Part shown: positions 26,696 to 34,611 of the stretch, piece by piece
Layout: every line of letters starts with the position of its first letter
Position numbering within the stretch: the stretch's first letter is position 1
From: Arthrobacter alpinus
GTDB taxonomy: Bacteria > Actinomycetota > Actinomycetes > Actinomycetales > Micrococcaceae
DNA: 64,000 nt
Direction: 5' to 3'
Assembly (NCBI RefSeq): GCF_001445575.1
Contig: NZ_CP013200.1
Location: forward strand, 248,001 to 312,000
Position numbers and translations under genes: made by a program
Notes under the pieces: generated by a model
What the model was told of the DNA's origin: nothing
Database searches by the model: none
The model's input: only the letters and a program-made list of their open reading frames with translations

Positions 26696-27253
26696 ATGTC
26701 AGTAACCACCATCGAATCAGCCGGTCTTGCCCAGGGCATGTGGAACCTCGACGCTTCTCACAGCACGGTTGGCTTCGTTGTCCGCCACGCAGGCATCTCC
26801 AAGGTCCGCGGACAGTTCACCGAAATCGAAGGCGCCCTGACACTCGGCGAGACCCTTGCCGAGTCCTCCGTATCCGCAACGATCCAGTCCGCTAGCTTTA
26901 GCTCAGGCGACGAAGGCCGCGACGGTCACGTCAAGAGCGCCGACTTCTTCGACGTCGAAACCTTCCCCACCCTGACCTTCGTTTCCTCGGCTGTCTCCGG
27001 CGACGCCGAGGACTTCGAGCTCACCGGCGAGCTGACCATCCGCGGGATCTCCAAGACCGTGACGTTCAAGGGCGAATTCAACGGTGTTGCCGTTGACCCG
27101 TTCGGCGCAACCCGCGCAGGCTTCGAAGCCAAGACCGTCATCAGCCGCAAGGAATTCGGCCTGACCTGGAACGCTGCCCTCGAAGCCGGCGGCGTGCTGG
27201 TTTCTGACAAGGTCACCATCACCTTGGACGTAGCATTCGTGAAGTCTGCATAA
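26696..27253 (+). CDS. YceI family protein
   Basis: A 185-residue YceI-like lipocalin-type beta-barrel. WNLDASHSTVGFVVRHAGISKVRGQF is the family opening, DGHVKSADFFDVETFPTLTF is the central signature, and ITLDVAFVK the closing strand. It has no signal peptide, so it is a cytoplasmic member; such barrels bind polyisoprenoid or amphiphilic molecules. I use ATG 26696, which follows AAGGAG by 6 nt; the frame is open to 26591 but that part is not YceI-like. It is single, with a strong terminator after it. Confidence 0.93.
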   Translation: MSVTTIESAGLAQGMWNLDASHSTVGFVVRHAGISKVRGQFTEIEGALTLGETLAESSVSATIQSASFSSGDEGRDGHVKSADFFDVETFPTLTFVSSAVSGDAEDFELTGELTIRGISKTVTFKGEFNGVAVDPFGATRAGFEAKTVISRKEFGLTWNAALEAGGVLVSDKVTITLDVAFVKSA

Positions 27254-27286
27254 CGTACCAACACAGCATTATTTGCCTCCTCTAGA

Positions 27287-27335
27287 GGCGCACAAATGCC
27301 GGTCCGCCACCATGGCGGACCGGCATTTGTGCGCC
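27287..27335 (+). terminator. 22-bp stem terminator after yceI
   Basis: Arms 27287-27308 and 27314-27335 are perfect complements around ACCAT, starting 34 bp after the yceI stop. No T-run follows, but the stem is very stable. Confidence 0.8.
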
Positions 27336-27383
27336 CTGCGTCATTTATATACAAGCCACTACGCGCCAGCTAGGGTTCTAGCT

Positions 27384-28199
27384 ATGAGCACACCGAATGA
27401 GTTCGAAGGTCCCGAGCAAGCCGGCTCGCAACCATCTGATGACGGCCATGGTTCCCAGCCCAACCCCAACGTTGCACCCACCCCAAAGCCGGGTTACCAG
27501 GGTGGCCCGGCGCAGCCGCCGCCTGCGAACCTGCCGCCCGGTTATCAGCCGCCAGCTGACTACCAGCCGTATCAACAACCCGGATATCAGCCCTCCAGTG
27601 AGCAGCAATACCAGCCGTATCAGCAGTACCAGCAACCCAAACAGCCCACCTCCCCCGGTCAGTCGAGCAGTCAATCGGGCGGTCAGCCGGGCGGCCGGTC
27701 CGGCAATGAGTTCAAATTTGAAATGCCCAAAGACATGCCACACTCCGTCAAAGAAGTGCTTCCAGCGGGCGGGTTTGCCGGCATCTTCAAGATGGCGGAG
27801 CTGCCGCAGCTCTTGAAGATCAGCTACATTATGTGGCTGGTGGCTGCTGGGATCTGGGCCCTGATCAGTCTGGCTCTGTTGGTGACATCGCTCGTCGCTT
27901 TGGGTAGCGCCAATGACCCCTTCGGATTTGGTGCCGCGGTTCGCGCCGCTGGGGCCAGGGGAATTGTTGTGGCGCTGATTTCATTTGCGCTCACTGCCGC
28001 CATTGTCCTCTGCGCTATGAAACTCAAAGAGGGCTTGCAGTGGGCACGCATGACCTTGTCCGCCCTAGCGCTCTTGAGCATCGTCATGATGTTCTTCGGC
28101 GGCGGCGGCGGATTACTAGCGGTAGTGGCCGCCGTTCTGATGTGGCTGCCCGAATCCACGGCTTGGTTCAACACACGCTCAGCAAACAATCAGTACTGA
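27384..28199 (+). CDS. Pro/Gln/Tyr-rich N-tail membrane protein
   Basis: A 271-residue protein. Residues 1-105 are disordered and rich in Pro, Gln, Tyr and Gly, with repeated YQP/YQQ words; residues 135-260 hold four membrane helices (ending VVAAVLMWLPESTAWF). I start at MSTPNEFEG (27384), weakly preceded by AGGG. A neighbouring gene on the same strand has the same layout, so the two are probably paralogues. Function unknown; low-complexity cytoplasmic tails of this kind often mediate clustering or protein-protein contacts. Confidence 0.8.
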   Translation: MSTPNEFEGPEQAGSQPSDDGHGSQPNPNVAPTPKPGYQGGPAQPPPANLPPGYQPPADYQPYQQPGYQPSSEQQYQPYQQYQQPKQPTSPGQSSSQSGGQPGGRSGNEFKFEMPKDMPHSVKEVLPAGGFAGIFKMAELPQLLKISYIMWLVAAGIWALISLALLVTSLVALGSANDPFGFGAAVRAAGARGIVVALISFALTAAIVLCAMKLKEGLQWARMTLSALALLSIVMMFFGGGGGLLAVVAAVLMWLPESTAWFNTRSANNQY

Positions 28200-28382
28200 G
28201 CTGGTCACGCCTAAGCTCGGAGCCTAAACCCGAGCCACGAGACTCCTCCCTTAGGGGCGTGGCAGTGGACGCTCGGAGGTAGCGGTTCGGCCGTGGGGAC
28301 TTTGCAGCCAGGGCGTCGCAGTAGTGACGTTCAGGGAGGTCGCGTAGGGTTTGAGTAACACCCGCCGCGGCCTTCCTCCTTA

Positions 28383-28408
28383 ATTTGGATTTATTTGGAT
28401 TTATTTGG
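28383..28408. repeat. AT-rich 10-bp tandem repeat
   Basis: ATTTGGATTT is repeated 2.6 times in a row, 56 bp before the next start codon. It is markedly AT-rich against the surroundings and may mark the promoter region of the next gene. Confidence 0.8.
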
Positions 28409-28463
28409 CCGCACTTGGCATCTATGCCGGCCATCACCGGCACCCAGTGAGAGAGCAGTCGTC

Positions 28464-29177
28464 ATGAGCACCCCCGGTGAGAAGCCGCAAGAACCAACCC
28501 AGCCCGTCCCGGGAAGCTATGGGGAAATCGCGCCAGGCGTCCCCCGGTACGGCCAGTACGCCCCGGCCGGGTGGGAACCGCCGCAGGACGTCAAAGATGC
28601 CCAGGCGGCCAACACGCCCCCCTCAGCATTGGCCCCGGCCGCAGCCTATCCAGGCTTTCAGGGCGCAGCGTCCGGCGCTCCCGCTGGCGTCGCAGGTGGG
28701 CCGCTGGAACATCTGGCTGCGCCAAAACAGGTATCTCTGGCAGTTCGCCTGATCAAGCTGGCCGGCATCATGCAGGCCGTGTCCGCGGTGGCCTTAATTT
28801 TCGTGATGTTTGTCCCGGCTGGCAAAGCGATCATGGTTGAAGCCCTGAACACCGCCATGGCGGACAACCCGGCGTTCACGGAAATCTACGCTGATCCGGC
28901 TCTCATCAACACAGTGGTGTACATGGCATTTGTGCTGAGCGTGGCACTGTCAGTGGTTTATTTTTGGCTGGCCGCGAAAATTCGGCGTGGCGCCAATTGG
29001 GCGAGAACAACAGCTTTGGTGCTGGCCTGCTTCTCACTTCTGGCGCTGCTCCAGGCCAGTCCGGTGAGCATTCTTCAGGTGGGGCTGGGCGTAGTAGCTG
29101 TCATTATCTTGTTCCGCTCCCCTGCCAAGGAGTTTTTCCTGGCGCATAAGGCAGCCAAGAGCTCCATCAAACGCTGA
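28464..29177 (+). CDS. Pro/Ala-rich N-tail membrane protein, paralogue of preceding gene
   Basis: A 237-residue protein starting MSTPGEKPQEPTQPVPG, with a disordered Pro/Ala/Gly-rich tail of about 95 residues and four membrane helices (near 110, 155, 180 and 205), ending in a basic tail AHKAAKSSIKR. The opening MSTP and the topology match the preceding gene. It is separated from it by 264 bp that hold the AT-rich repeat and no other gene I can support. No ribosome site is strong. Function unknown. Confidence 0.78.
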   Translation: MSTPGEKPQEPTQPVPGSYGEIAPGVPRYGQYAPAGWEPPQDVKDAQAANTPPSALAPAAAYPGFQGAASGAPAGVAGGPLEHLAAPKQVSLAVRLIKLAGIMQAVSAVALIFVMFVPAGKAIMVEALNTAMADNPAFTEIYADPALINTVVYMAFVLSVALSVVYFWLAAKIRRGANWARTTALVLACFSLLALLQASPVSILQVGLGVVAVIILFRSPAKEFFLAHKAAKSSIKR

Positions 29178-29198
29178 GTCAACCGCGGGTGTGAGCGC

Positions 29199-29897
29199 CT
29201 AGGCGCCGGGGCGGTCTTCTTCCAGCCCCGGCACCTGTTGCCGCTGCGCGTGGTAGGCAAGGATCTGCAACTCCGTGGCCATGTCCACTTTGCGCAAGTT
29301 CACGTCCTCGGAGACTGTCAGGGCAATCGGAGCGAAACTCAAGATGCTGCGCACGCCAGCGGAGACCACCCTGTCGCAGACGGTTTGGGCCACGGCGGCT
29401 GGCAATGCCAGGACAACCATGTTGGCGCGGGTGGATTCAAGCACCTTTTCAAGGTTTTCAACATCGCTGACGCGTAGCCAGCCAATTTCCGTGCCCACCA
29501 CCATTTGGTCAGCATCCAGCACAGCAACCACATCGAAGCCGCGAGACTCAAAACCGGCATAGCGGGCCAAGGCACGGCCCAAGTTACCGGCACCGACGAT
29601 CGCAACGCGCCATTCGTGGGTCAAGCCGAGCGCTTGGGCAATTTTGCGGCTCAAATTGGCTACGTCGTAGCCCACGCCGCGGGTTCCATAGGACCCCAAG
29701 TAGGAAAGATCCTTGCGAACATTGGCGGATCCCACGCCTGCGGATTCGGCCAGCGCATCCGAGGAAACACTATCGGTGCCATCAGCCAACAAGGCATTGA
29801 GGGTGCGCAGGTACAGGGTCAGCCTGGACACGGTGGCAGGAGGTAGCCGTCGAGCCGGCTCAACTGCCGGTTCCTCCGCGGACTGCGCTGAGATCAC
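29199..29897 (-). CDS. rex: redox-sensing transcriptional repressor Rex
   Basis: A Rex protein of about 232 residues. The winged helix (TVSRLTLYLRTLNALLADG, SANVRKDLSYLGSYGTRGVGYDV) is followed by the NADH-binding Rossmann domain (VAIVGAGNLGRALARYAGF) and the C-terminal swapped helix. Rex senses NADH/NAD+ and represses respiratory and fermentative genes. I start at GTG 29897 because GGAG stands 7 nt before it; the frame is open to TTG 29918. It is convergent with the preceding membrane protein (21 bp). Upstream, 29919-30145 contains no gene I can support. Confidence 0.93.
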   Translation of the reverse strand: MISAQSAEEPAVEPARRLPPATVSRLTLYLRTLNALLADGTDSVSSDALAESAGVGSANVRKDLSYLGSYGTRGVGYDVANLSRKIAQALGLTHEWRVAIVGAGNLGRALARYAGFESRGFDVVAVLDADQMVVGTEIGWLRVSDVENLEKVLESTRANMVVLALPAAVAQTVCDRVVSAGVRSILSFAPIALTVSEDVNLRKVDMATELQILAYHAQRQQVPGLEEDRPGA

Positions 29898-30145
29898 ATC
29901 ACCACTCCACATTCTCAAAACTCAGGCAGCGACTGGCTGCTGAACACGTGTCCGCAAGGTCCGCGTCGGCCTTCATCCACTGTATTGCGTGGCGGGGCCA
30001 GCACCAAAAGTCCCGGACGGGTTCCGCTGCCGGGGAACATTACGCCCGCGGCGCCCAGCCAGCGCCAGCACACCAGGAACCAGCCCAGCCAGCGCCAGGG
30101 CGCGTCCGGTAGACGCCCTGCCAGAGTCCGTTTGCTCCCCTGTGA

Positions 30146-30445
30146 TTAGTCCCCTGTCAGGGATTTACTGAGGATGGTGCCGAGACGGATCGGATCAATA
30201 TGCCAAAAATCGCGTTGGATTCCGTTGACTAAAACCACAGGAATTTCTTCCCCGTAGAGCTCCGTCAGCTCGGGGTGATCATCCAGGCGCAGCTCAGTCC
30301 ACCGCAGCTGCAGCTGCCCCGCCACGGTGGATACCACCTCGCGGGCGTTCTCGCACAAATGGCAACCCGATCGAGTCACCAGCTGCAAGAGCGGCACTTT
30401 GGGAGAGCTAAGGGATGGCGTGGGGTCAGGTGCAACAGATTCCAT
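30146..30445 (-). CDS. glutaredoxin-family protein (CxxC)
   Basis: A thioredoxin-fold protein of 99 residues, with LLQLVTRSGCHLCENAREVV carrying the CHLC redox pair and EIPVVLVNG the cis-proline loop. This is the DUF836-like glutaredoxin group found next to rex or hemA in actinobacteria. I start at ATG 30445; a TTG at 30463 is also in frame. It is upstream of rex on the same strand with a 248-bp gap. Confidence 0.88.
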   Translation of the reverse strand: MESVAPDPTPSLSSPKVPLLQLVTRSGCHLCENAREVVSTVAGQLQLRWTELRLDDHPELTELYGEEIPVVLVNGIQRDFWHIDPIRLGTILSKSLTGD

Positions 30446-30669
30446 AGCTACTACGGTACTCAACCGAAGAACTCACCCGGCACCACCTGCCGTGACGCTC
30501 CGTGCCGCGCGGCGCAGGCAGATAGCGCACCCGGGACCGCGGTCCTGGGACGGGCCACGAAGACCAACAAGAAACCCACCTGCGCGCACCAATGAAAGTT
30601 TCCCCACAGTTAACCGCCGCAACCAGTGGCGTGCAGGCACTGGGTGGAAGCATTGACTAGACTCGTTCC

Positions 30670-31482
30670 ATGCCCGACGTGACTACCAACAGTGCCGAGG
30701 CCACCTCGAGCGCTGCACCACACCACGGCGAGGCAGCCTTCTTTGACGTGGACAACACCCTGATGAAGGGTGCCAGCCTGTTCCATGTGGCCCGCAAGAT
30801 GTACCAAAAGCGCGCCTTCACGCTGCACGATGTTGCCGGATTCGCCTGGAAGCAGGCCAAATTCATCCTGCGCGGCGAGAACATGAATGACGTCCACTCT
30901 GTTCAGGATTCCGCGCAAAAACTGGCGGCCGGCATCAGTACCGAATTCATCCGCCAACTCGGCGAAGAAGTCTACGACGAGATGATCGTCTCCAAGATCT
31001 GGCCCGGCACCAAAGCCCTCACCCAGGAGCACCTCAAGTCAGGCCGTCAGGTGTGGCTGGTCACCGCCACCCCGGTAGAAGTTGCCGCAGTCATTGCCTC
31101 CCGGCTGAACCTGACGGGTGCCTTGGGCACCGTCGCCGAGAGCGAAGATGGCATCTACACAGGGCATCTAGTGGGCGAGATCCTGCATGGGGCCGCTAAG
31201 GGCCGCGCCATTGAAGCCCTCGCTGTCACCGAAGGTCTGGATCTGTCCCGCTGCTGGGCGTACAGCGATTCCTACAACGACATCCCTCTACTGACGGCCG
31301 TGGGCAATCCCGTAGCCATCAATCCGGACGCGAAGTTGCGCAAGCACGCCCGCGACAACAACTGGCCCATCTACGACTACCGCTCAGGACGCCGTGCGGC
31401 CACGCTAGGACTCAAGGCGGCCACAGTCGCCGGAGGAGTCTACGGGCTCTGGAAGGGCATCTCCATGGTCCGCAAGCGCTAA
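30670..31482 (+). CDS. HAD-IB family phosphatase (SerB1-like)
   Basis: A 270-residue HAD hydrolase: motif I AFFDVDNTLMKG (residues 24-35), motif II LVTATP near 135, motif III/IV CWAYSDSYNDIPLL near 195-208. These are the marks of HAD subfamily IB (SerB/CicA-like), which dephosphorylates phosphoserine or lipid/nucleotide phosphates. The C-terminal hydrophobic stretch AATVAGGVYGLWKGI may touch the membrane. It is divergent from the glutaredoxin gene, as Mycobacterium serB1 is relative to its neighbours. Confidence 0.9.
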   Translation: MPDVTTNSAEATSSAAPHHGEAAFFDVDNTLMKGASLFHVARKMYQKRAFTLHDVAGFAWKQAKFILRGENMNDVHSVQDSAQKLAAGISTEFIRQLGEEVYDEMIVSKIWPGTKALTQEHLKSGRQVWLVTATPVEVAAVIASRLNLTGALGTVAESEDGIYTGHLVGEILHGAAKGRAIEALAVTEGLDLSRCWAYSDSYNDIPLLTAVGNPVAINPDAKLRKHARDNNWPIYDYRSGRRAATLGLKAATVAGGVYGLWKGISMVRKR

Positions 31483-31524
31483 CTAAGCGGCGAGAGGCCA
31501 CATGGGTGCCGACGTCGTGCATGA

Positions 31525-31564
31525 AAAAAGCACCCGGCCACCAAAAGGTGAGCGGGTGCTTTTT
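31525..31564. terminator. bidirectional intrinsic terminator
   Basis: AAAAAGCACCCG (31525-31536) pairs with CGGGTGCTTTTT (31553-31564), with an inner CACC/GGTG pair. T-runs follow the stem on both strands, so it ends both the HAD gene and the bS22 gene. Confidence 0.9.
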
Positions 31565-31579
31565 GCGAAGAACGAAGCT

Positions 31580-31678
31580 TTACTTCTTATTGCGACGCTG
31601 GTGACGCGTCTTGCGAAGCTGCTTGCGGTGCTTCTTCTTGGACATCCGCTTGCGGCGCTTCTTAACTACTGAACCCAT
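31580..31678 (-). CDS. bS22-type small ribosomal protein (AURKAIP1/COX24 domain, 32 aa)
   Basis: A 32-residue protein read from ATG 31678: MGSVVKKRRKRMSKKKHRKQ at the N-terminus, ending HQRRNKK. More than half of the residues are Lys or Arg. It matches the 33-residue actinobacterial protein (Rv0500B in M. tuberculosis) that was found as an extra small-subunit protein, bS22, in mycobacterial ribosome structures, and which belongs to the AURKAIP1/COX24 C-terminal domain family. Its neighbour upstream is the small excisionase-like HTH gene, as in Mycobacterium. A terminator follows directly. Too short for most gene finders. Confidence 0.93.
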   Translation of the reverse strand: MGSVVKKRRKRMSKKKHRKQLRKTRHQRRNKK

Positions 31679-31792
31679 GAAAGTTCCTCACAAACTGCAT
31701 AGAACAACCTCGGTTGAGGCCGTAAACGATTAGGTCGACCGATCTCAGGAATCGGTCAAAGCCGAAAATGGATCTTTCCTAGGGTACCGCCT

Positions 31793-32029
31793 TTACCCTG
31801 CATGCGCCGAACTGGGAGGTCCTTGCGTCTTTGTGCGATCAACCACGGCATCTTTCAGGAAGCTTTCGACGGCGTTGGCGGGGACCCGATATGACCTTCC
31901 GAAACGCACTGCGGGCAGCTCGCCGGCGTGCACCATGCGGTAGATGGTCATCTTCGAAACACGCATGAGTTCGGCCACTTCTTGCACCGTCAAGAAGTGA
32001 ACATCGGAGAAATTTTGCTCCTGCGTCAT
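31793..32029 (-). CDS. small helix-turn-helix (excisionase/BldC-like) protein
   Basis: A 78-residue DNA-binding protein with a MerR-type short HTH: FLTVQEVAELMRVSKMTIYRMVHAGELPAVRFGRSYRVPANAVESFL (residues 12-58). This is the actinobacterial Rv0500A-like family, usually found between proC and the bS22 gene. Excisionase-like folds are shared by plasmid and phage factors, but the conserved location argues for a housekeeping regulator rather than a mobile-element remnant. Here proC is not adjacent; it lies 23 kb away. Confidence 0.9.
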   Translation of the reverse strand: MTQEQNFSDVHFLTVQEVAELMRVSKMTIYRMVHAGELPAVRFGRSYRVPANAVESFLKDAVVDRTKTQGPPSSAHAG

Positions 32030-32162
32030 GGTTGCCTCGGTATTCGCTTTCCATCAAAACGGCGGCTGCTGGTGGCGGACACCTTCTGCCTTAAGCCCTA
32101 ACTCTAGGGGCAGAACATGGTTTCGGGCTAGTCATTGCCGCCGTATGACGCCCGCATCAGGC

Positions 32163-33290
32163 TCAGACGGAGGCTGCATTATTGCGGCGCGAGCGTGAGG
32201 CGTCGGCCAGCTTGGCCAACACTTTCGCTGTGACCTCCCAGTCCATGCAGGCGTCCGTGACGCTCTGGCCGTACGTCAGCTCAGCTGTACCTGCGGCAAC
32301 CTCTTCCACGTCCAGGCTCTGTGCGCCACCCACTAAGAAACTTTCCAACATGACACCGGCAATTGTGTGCGCTGAGGCATCGTCGGATTCGAGCTGGGCA
32401 CCGATTTCCAGAGCCACCTCAGCCTGGCGGTGGTGACTTTTGCCCGAATTGGCATGGCTGGCGTCCACAATGAGGCGCGGATTAACGCCCTGGGCGGCGG
32501 CTTCGGCGGAAGCCTGGGCCACATCGGCAGCCTTGTAGTTTGGTCCCTTGCGTCCGCCGCGCAGGATCACATGAGTGTCCTGGTTGCCGGCCGTGCTGAC
32601 CAGGGAGGCGCGGCCTTCGCCGTCAATGCCAAGGAAGGTCTGTGCCGCGCTGGCCGCGTTGCAGGCGTCGAGGGCAACCTGCAGATCGCCGTCGGTGCCG
32701 TTCTTGAAGCCAACCGGCATGGACAGTCCCGAGGTGAGCTGGCGGTGGATCTGGCTTTCCGTGGTGCGCGCCCCAATGGCACCCCAGGAGATCAGCTCGG
32801 CCGTGTACTGCGGGCTGATCGGTTCCAGGAATTCGGTGCCCGTGGGCAGGCCCAGGGCGGCCACCTGCAGCAGGAAGTCGCGTGCCATTTCCAGGCCCGT
32901 GGCTACATCGTGGCTGCCGTCCAGGGCGGGATCGTTGATCAGGCCCTTCCAGCCCACGGTGGTCCGCGGCTTTTCGAAGTACGCGCGCATCACGATCAGC
33001 AGGTCTTCCTCGTGGGCCTTGGCCGTCTCCACCAGGCGGCGGGCGTATTCCAAACCAGCCTTAGTGTCATGGATGGAGCACGGCCCCACCACCACCAGCA
33101 ACCTGTCATCGAGGCCGGCCATGATGGCCCGGACCTGGTCACGGCCACGTTCGACGACGTTGCTGGCGTGTGCGTCAAGCGGCAGCTTTTCGCCCAGCTG
33201 GGACGGAGACGGCAGTTCGGTGAACTGACTGACCCGCAGGTTGGCTGTGGTGTTGGTACGGATGGGTTCGGTGACTGCTGAGATGCTCAT
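32163..33290 (-). CDS. 3-deoxy-7-phosphoheptulonate synthase (class I, AroFGH type)
   Basis: A 375-residue DAHP synthase, the first step of the shikimate pathway (PEP plus erythrose 4-phosphate). Signatures in order: LLVVVGPCSIHD near 66, RAYFEKPRTTVGWKGLINDP near 101, GTEFLEPISPQY near 150, TTESQIHRQLTSGLSMPVGFKNGTDG near 175, and DASHANSGK near 268. Length and motifs are of the AroG/AroF/AroH enzyme class known to be feedback-inhibited by aromatic amino acids. Translation starts at ATG 33290, after AAAGGAAAA. The 5' leader encodes an aromatic-rich peptide and alternative hairpins, so the gene is probably attenuated by charged Trp/Tyr/Phe tRNAs. Confidence 0.95.
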   Translation of the reverse strand: MSISAVTEPIRTNTTANLRVSQFTELPSPSQLGEKLPLDAHASNVVERGRDQVRAIMAGLDDRLLVVVGPCSIHDTKAGLEYARRLVETAKAHEEDLLIVMRAYFEKPRTTVGWKGLINDPALDGSHDVATGLEMARDFLLQVAALGLPTGTEFLEPISPQYTAELISWGAIGARTTESQIHRQLTSGLSMPVGFKNGTDGDLQVALDACNAASAAQTFLGIDGEGRASLVSTAGNQDTHVILRGGRKGPNYKAADVAQASAEAAAQGVNPRLIVDASHANSGKSHHRQAEVALEIGAQLESDDASAHTIAGVMLESFLVGGAQSLDVEEVAAGTAELTYGQSVTDACMDWEVTAKVLAKLADASRSRRNNAASV

Positions 33291-33358
33291 GGGAAGAATT
33301 TTCCTTTGAATCGGGCTGTCAGCGAGCCCCTTTTCAGAAACCCGCCGGAAATGGCGAA

Positions 33359-33464
33359 GGACAGAGAAAAATATTCTCTGTCCTGTTGGCTCTGAAGGAA
33401 GGTTGGATGCGTGTCAGTTAGACGCGGGCCCCTCCAGAGCCAACGAAAAATACGCATACCAACG
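33359..33464 (-). promoter_or_regulatory. candidate ribosome-mediated attenuator of DAHP synthase
   Basis: Read as leader RNA, four pairing segments can be seen. Segment 1 (33463-33452, within the aromatic codons) complements segment 2 (33412-33401) over 11 pairs with one bulge. Segment 1' (33444-33435, CAGAGCCAAC on the plus strand) complements segment 3 (33394-33385) over 10 pairs. These two pairings interleave, so they exclude each other. A separate hairpin with 10-bp arms (33383-33374 and 33368-33359) follows immediately. A ribosome stalled on the Trp/Tyr/Phe codons would block segment 1 and favour 1':3. No long U-run follows, so termination or occlusion of the start site are both open. 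Confidence 0.7.
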
Positions 33465-33473
33465 GTTTGTCAT
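33414..33473 (-). CDS. aromatic-rich leader peptide (19 aa)
   Basis: From ATG 33473 to TGA 33414 the sequence encodes MTNRWYAYFSLALEGPASN. Residues 5-9 are W-Y-A-Y-F, four aromatic codons in five, placed inside an RNA segment that can pair with downstream leader sequence. This is the classical pattern of an amino-acid-biosynthesis leader peptide, here before DAHP synthase. TTGCTG and TATGGT, 18 bp apart, precede it, with TATGGT only 6 bp before the ATG, so the transcript may start at or near the AUG (leaderless). It lies 121 bp beyond the DAHP synthase start, well separated. Confidence 0.8.
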   Translation of the reverse strand: MTNRWYAYFSLALEGPASN

Positions 33474-33494
33474 GCCAACACCATAACCCCAAAT

Positions 33495-34505
33495 TTATTC
33501 GGCCAGCAAATTGGCCACGTAATGAAGCTGCCTGAGCCAGTGGTGTTCCTGGCCGCCTTCGTGGTTGTTAAAGCGGTAGTACTCCATCTCCTTGGCGGGC
33601 GGGGCCGGGGCCTCACTGCCGTAGCCGTTGAACGAGGCATACACGCCCGACGCCGGGCAGACGTCATCCATACCGGCGGCCGAGTACAGCGCCGGAACGG
33701 CGCAGCGGCGGGCGAGGTGCACGCCGTCGAAGTAGTTCAGCACGGCAAGCACGTTGTCATAGTCATGGCGGTGGCGCTTGAGGAACGTGGCAATTTCGGG
33801 GTAGGGGCCGCGGGCGGCGAGGTCGATGGAGCGGGGGAAATCCTGCAGGAAGGGGACGTCGGCCATCACGGCAATGACGCCGTCGAGCCTCCCTGCGGCT
33901 AATCCTGCAGCCGCAATGGCCAGGCCGCCACCTTGGCTGATGCCGGTGACAATGACGTTGGAGCCGGCAACCTCCGGGTGTGCCTGTGCGGCCTCAATGG
34001 CGCGGAAGGCGTCCACGTACGCGCGGCGGTAGTAGTAGTCCTCACGGGAGCTGATGCCGCGGGTCATGAGGCCGGGGTAGGCCACGTGTCCGGCTGATGC
34101 GTGCGGATCGGCGGTGTCACCGAGCAGCCCGCCATAGCCCTGACCTCGCGTGTCCATGATGAAATGCGCATAACCGGCCTGCGCCCAGGCAGTGTCTTGT
34201 TGCACTAGGCCGCGGCCGCCGGAATAGCCAATGTATTGAATGACCACGGGCAGCTTTTCGCCGGCGGTGCGGGTGGCGGGTAGGTGCAGCCAGCCCTTGA
34301 TGGTGGCGCCACCAAAGCCGGCAAAGGACACGTCAAAGCTGTCAATGACGGGCAGGAGATTTTCCACTGGGGCGAAGCTGGCGTCCAGTGGAAATTCGCG
34401 AGCCTCGGCAATAGTCTCGTCCCAGAAGGCGTCAAAGTCCGCTGGCTTTTTGGCCCCCGAGGAATAGCTCCGAAGCTGTTCAACTGGCATATCAAAAAGC
34501 GGCAT
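33495..34505 (-). CDS. acetylxylan esterase / cephalosporin-C deacetylase (AXE1 family)
   Basis: A 336-residue alpha/beta hydrolase of carbohydrate esterase family 7. Motifs: oxyanion region IQYIGYSGGRGLVQQDTAWAQAGYAHFIMDTRGQG, nucleophile elbow TGISQGGGLA (Ser near 186), acid SAAGMDDVCPASGVYASFNGY, and histidine FNNHEGGQEH. Length and order match CE7 enzymes, which remove acetyl groups from short xylo-oligosaccharides and cephalosporin C and are cytoplasmic; no signal peptide is seen here. It lies 22 bp upstream of the leader peptide of the DAHP synthase gene, so that promoter lies in or just after its 3' end. Confidence 0.92.
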   Translation of the reverse strand: MPLFDMPVEQLRSYSSGAKKPADFDAFWDETIAEAREFPLDASFAPVENLLPVIDSFDVSFAGFGGATIKGWLHLPATRTAGEKLPVVIQYIGYSGGRGLVQQDTAWAQAGYAHFIMDTRGQGYGGLLGDTADPHASAGHVAYPGLMTRGISSREDYYYRRAYVDAFRAIEAAQAHPEVAGSNVIVTGISQGGGLAIAAAGLAAGRLDGVIAVMADVPFLQDFPRSIDLAARGPYPEIATFLKRHRHDYDNVLAVLNYFDGVHLARRCAVPALYSAAGMDDVCPASGVYASFNGYGSEAPAPPAKEMEYYRFNNHEGGQEHHWLRQLHYVANLLAE

Positions 34506-34611
34506 GGCTCGGAATCCGTTTCAGTCGGGGTCCGGAATCTACTCCGGACAGGCTCACTGGACATCCTACGTCCTAGGTGATGAATATGGACTGAGTTACG
34601 CCGACAAGTTA

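Noticed and set aside
29919..30145. Possible small gene between rex and glutaredoxin (Trp-rich frame)
   Set aside because: The frame reads from the glutaredoxin stop without a start codon until far downstream, and has no family resemblance or ribosome site.
31793..32029. Excisionase-like gene as a mobile-element scar
   Set aside because: The gene belongs to a conserved actinobacterial pair with bS22; no integrase, att repeat or phage gene is nearby.
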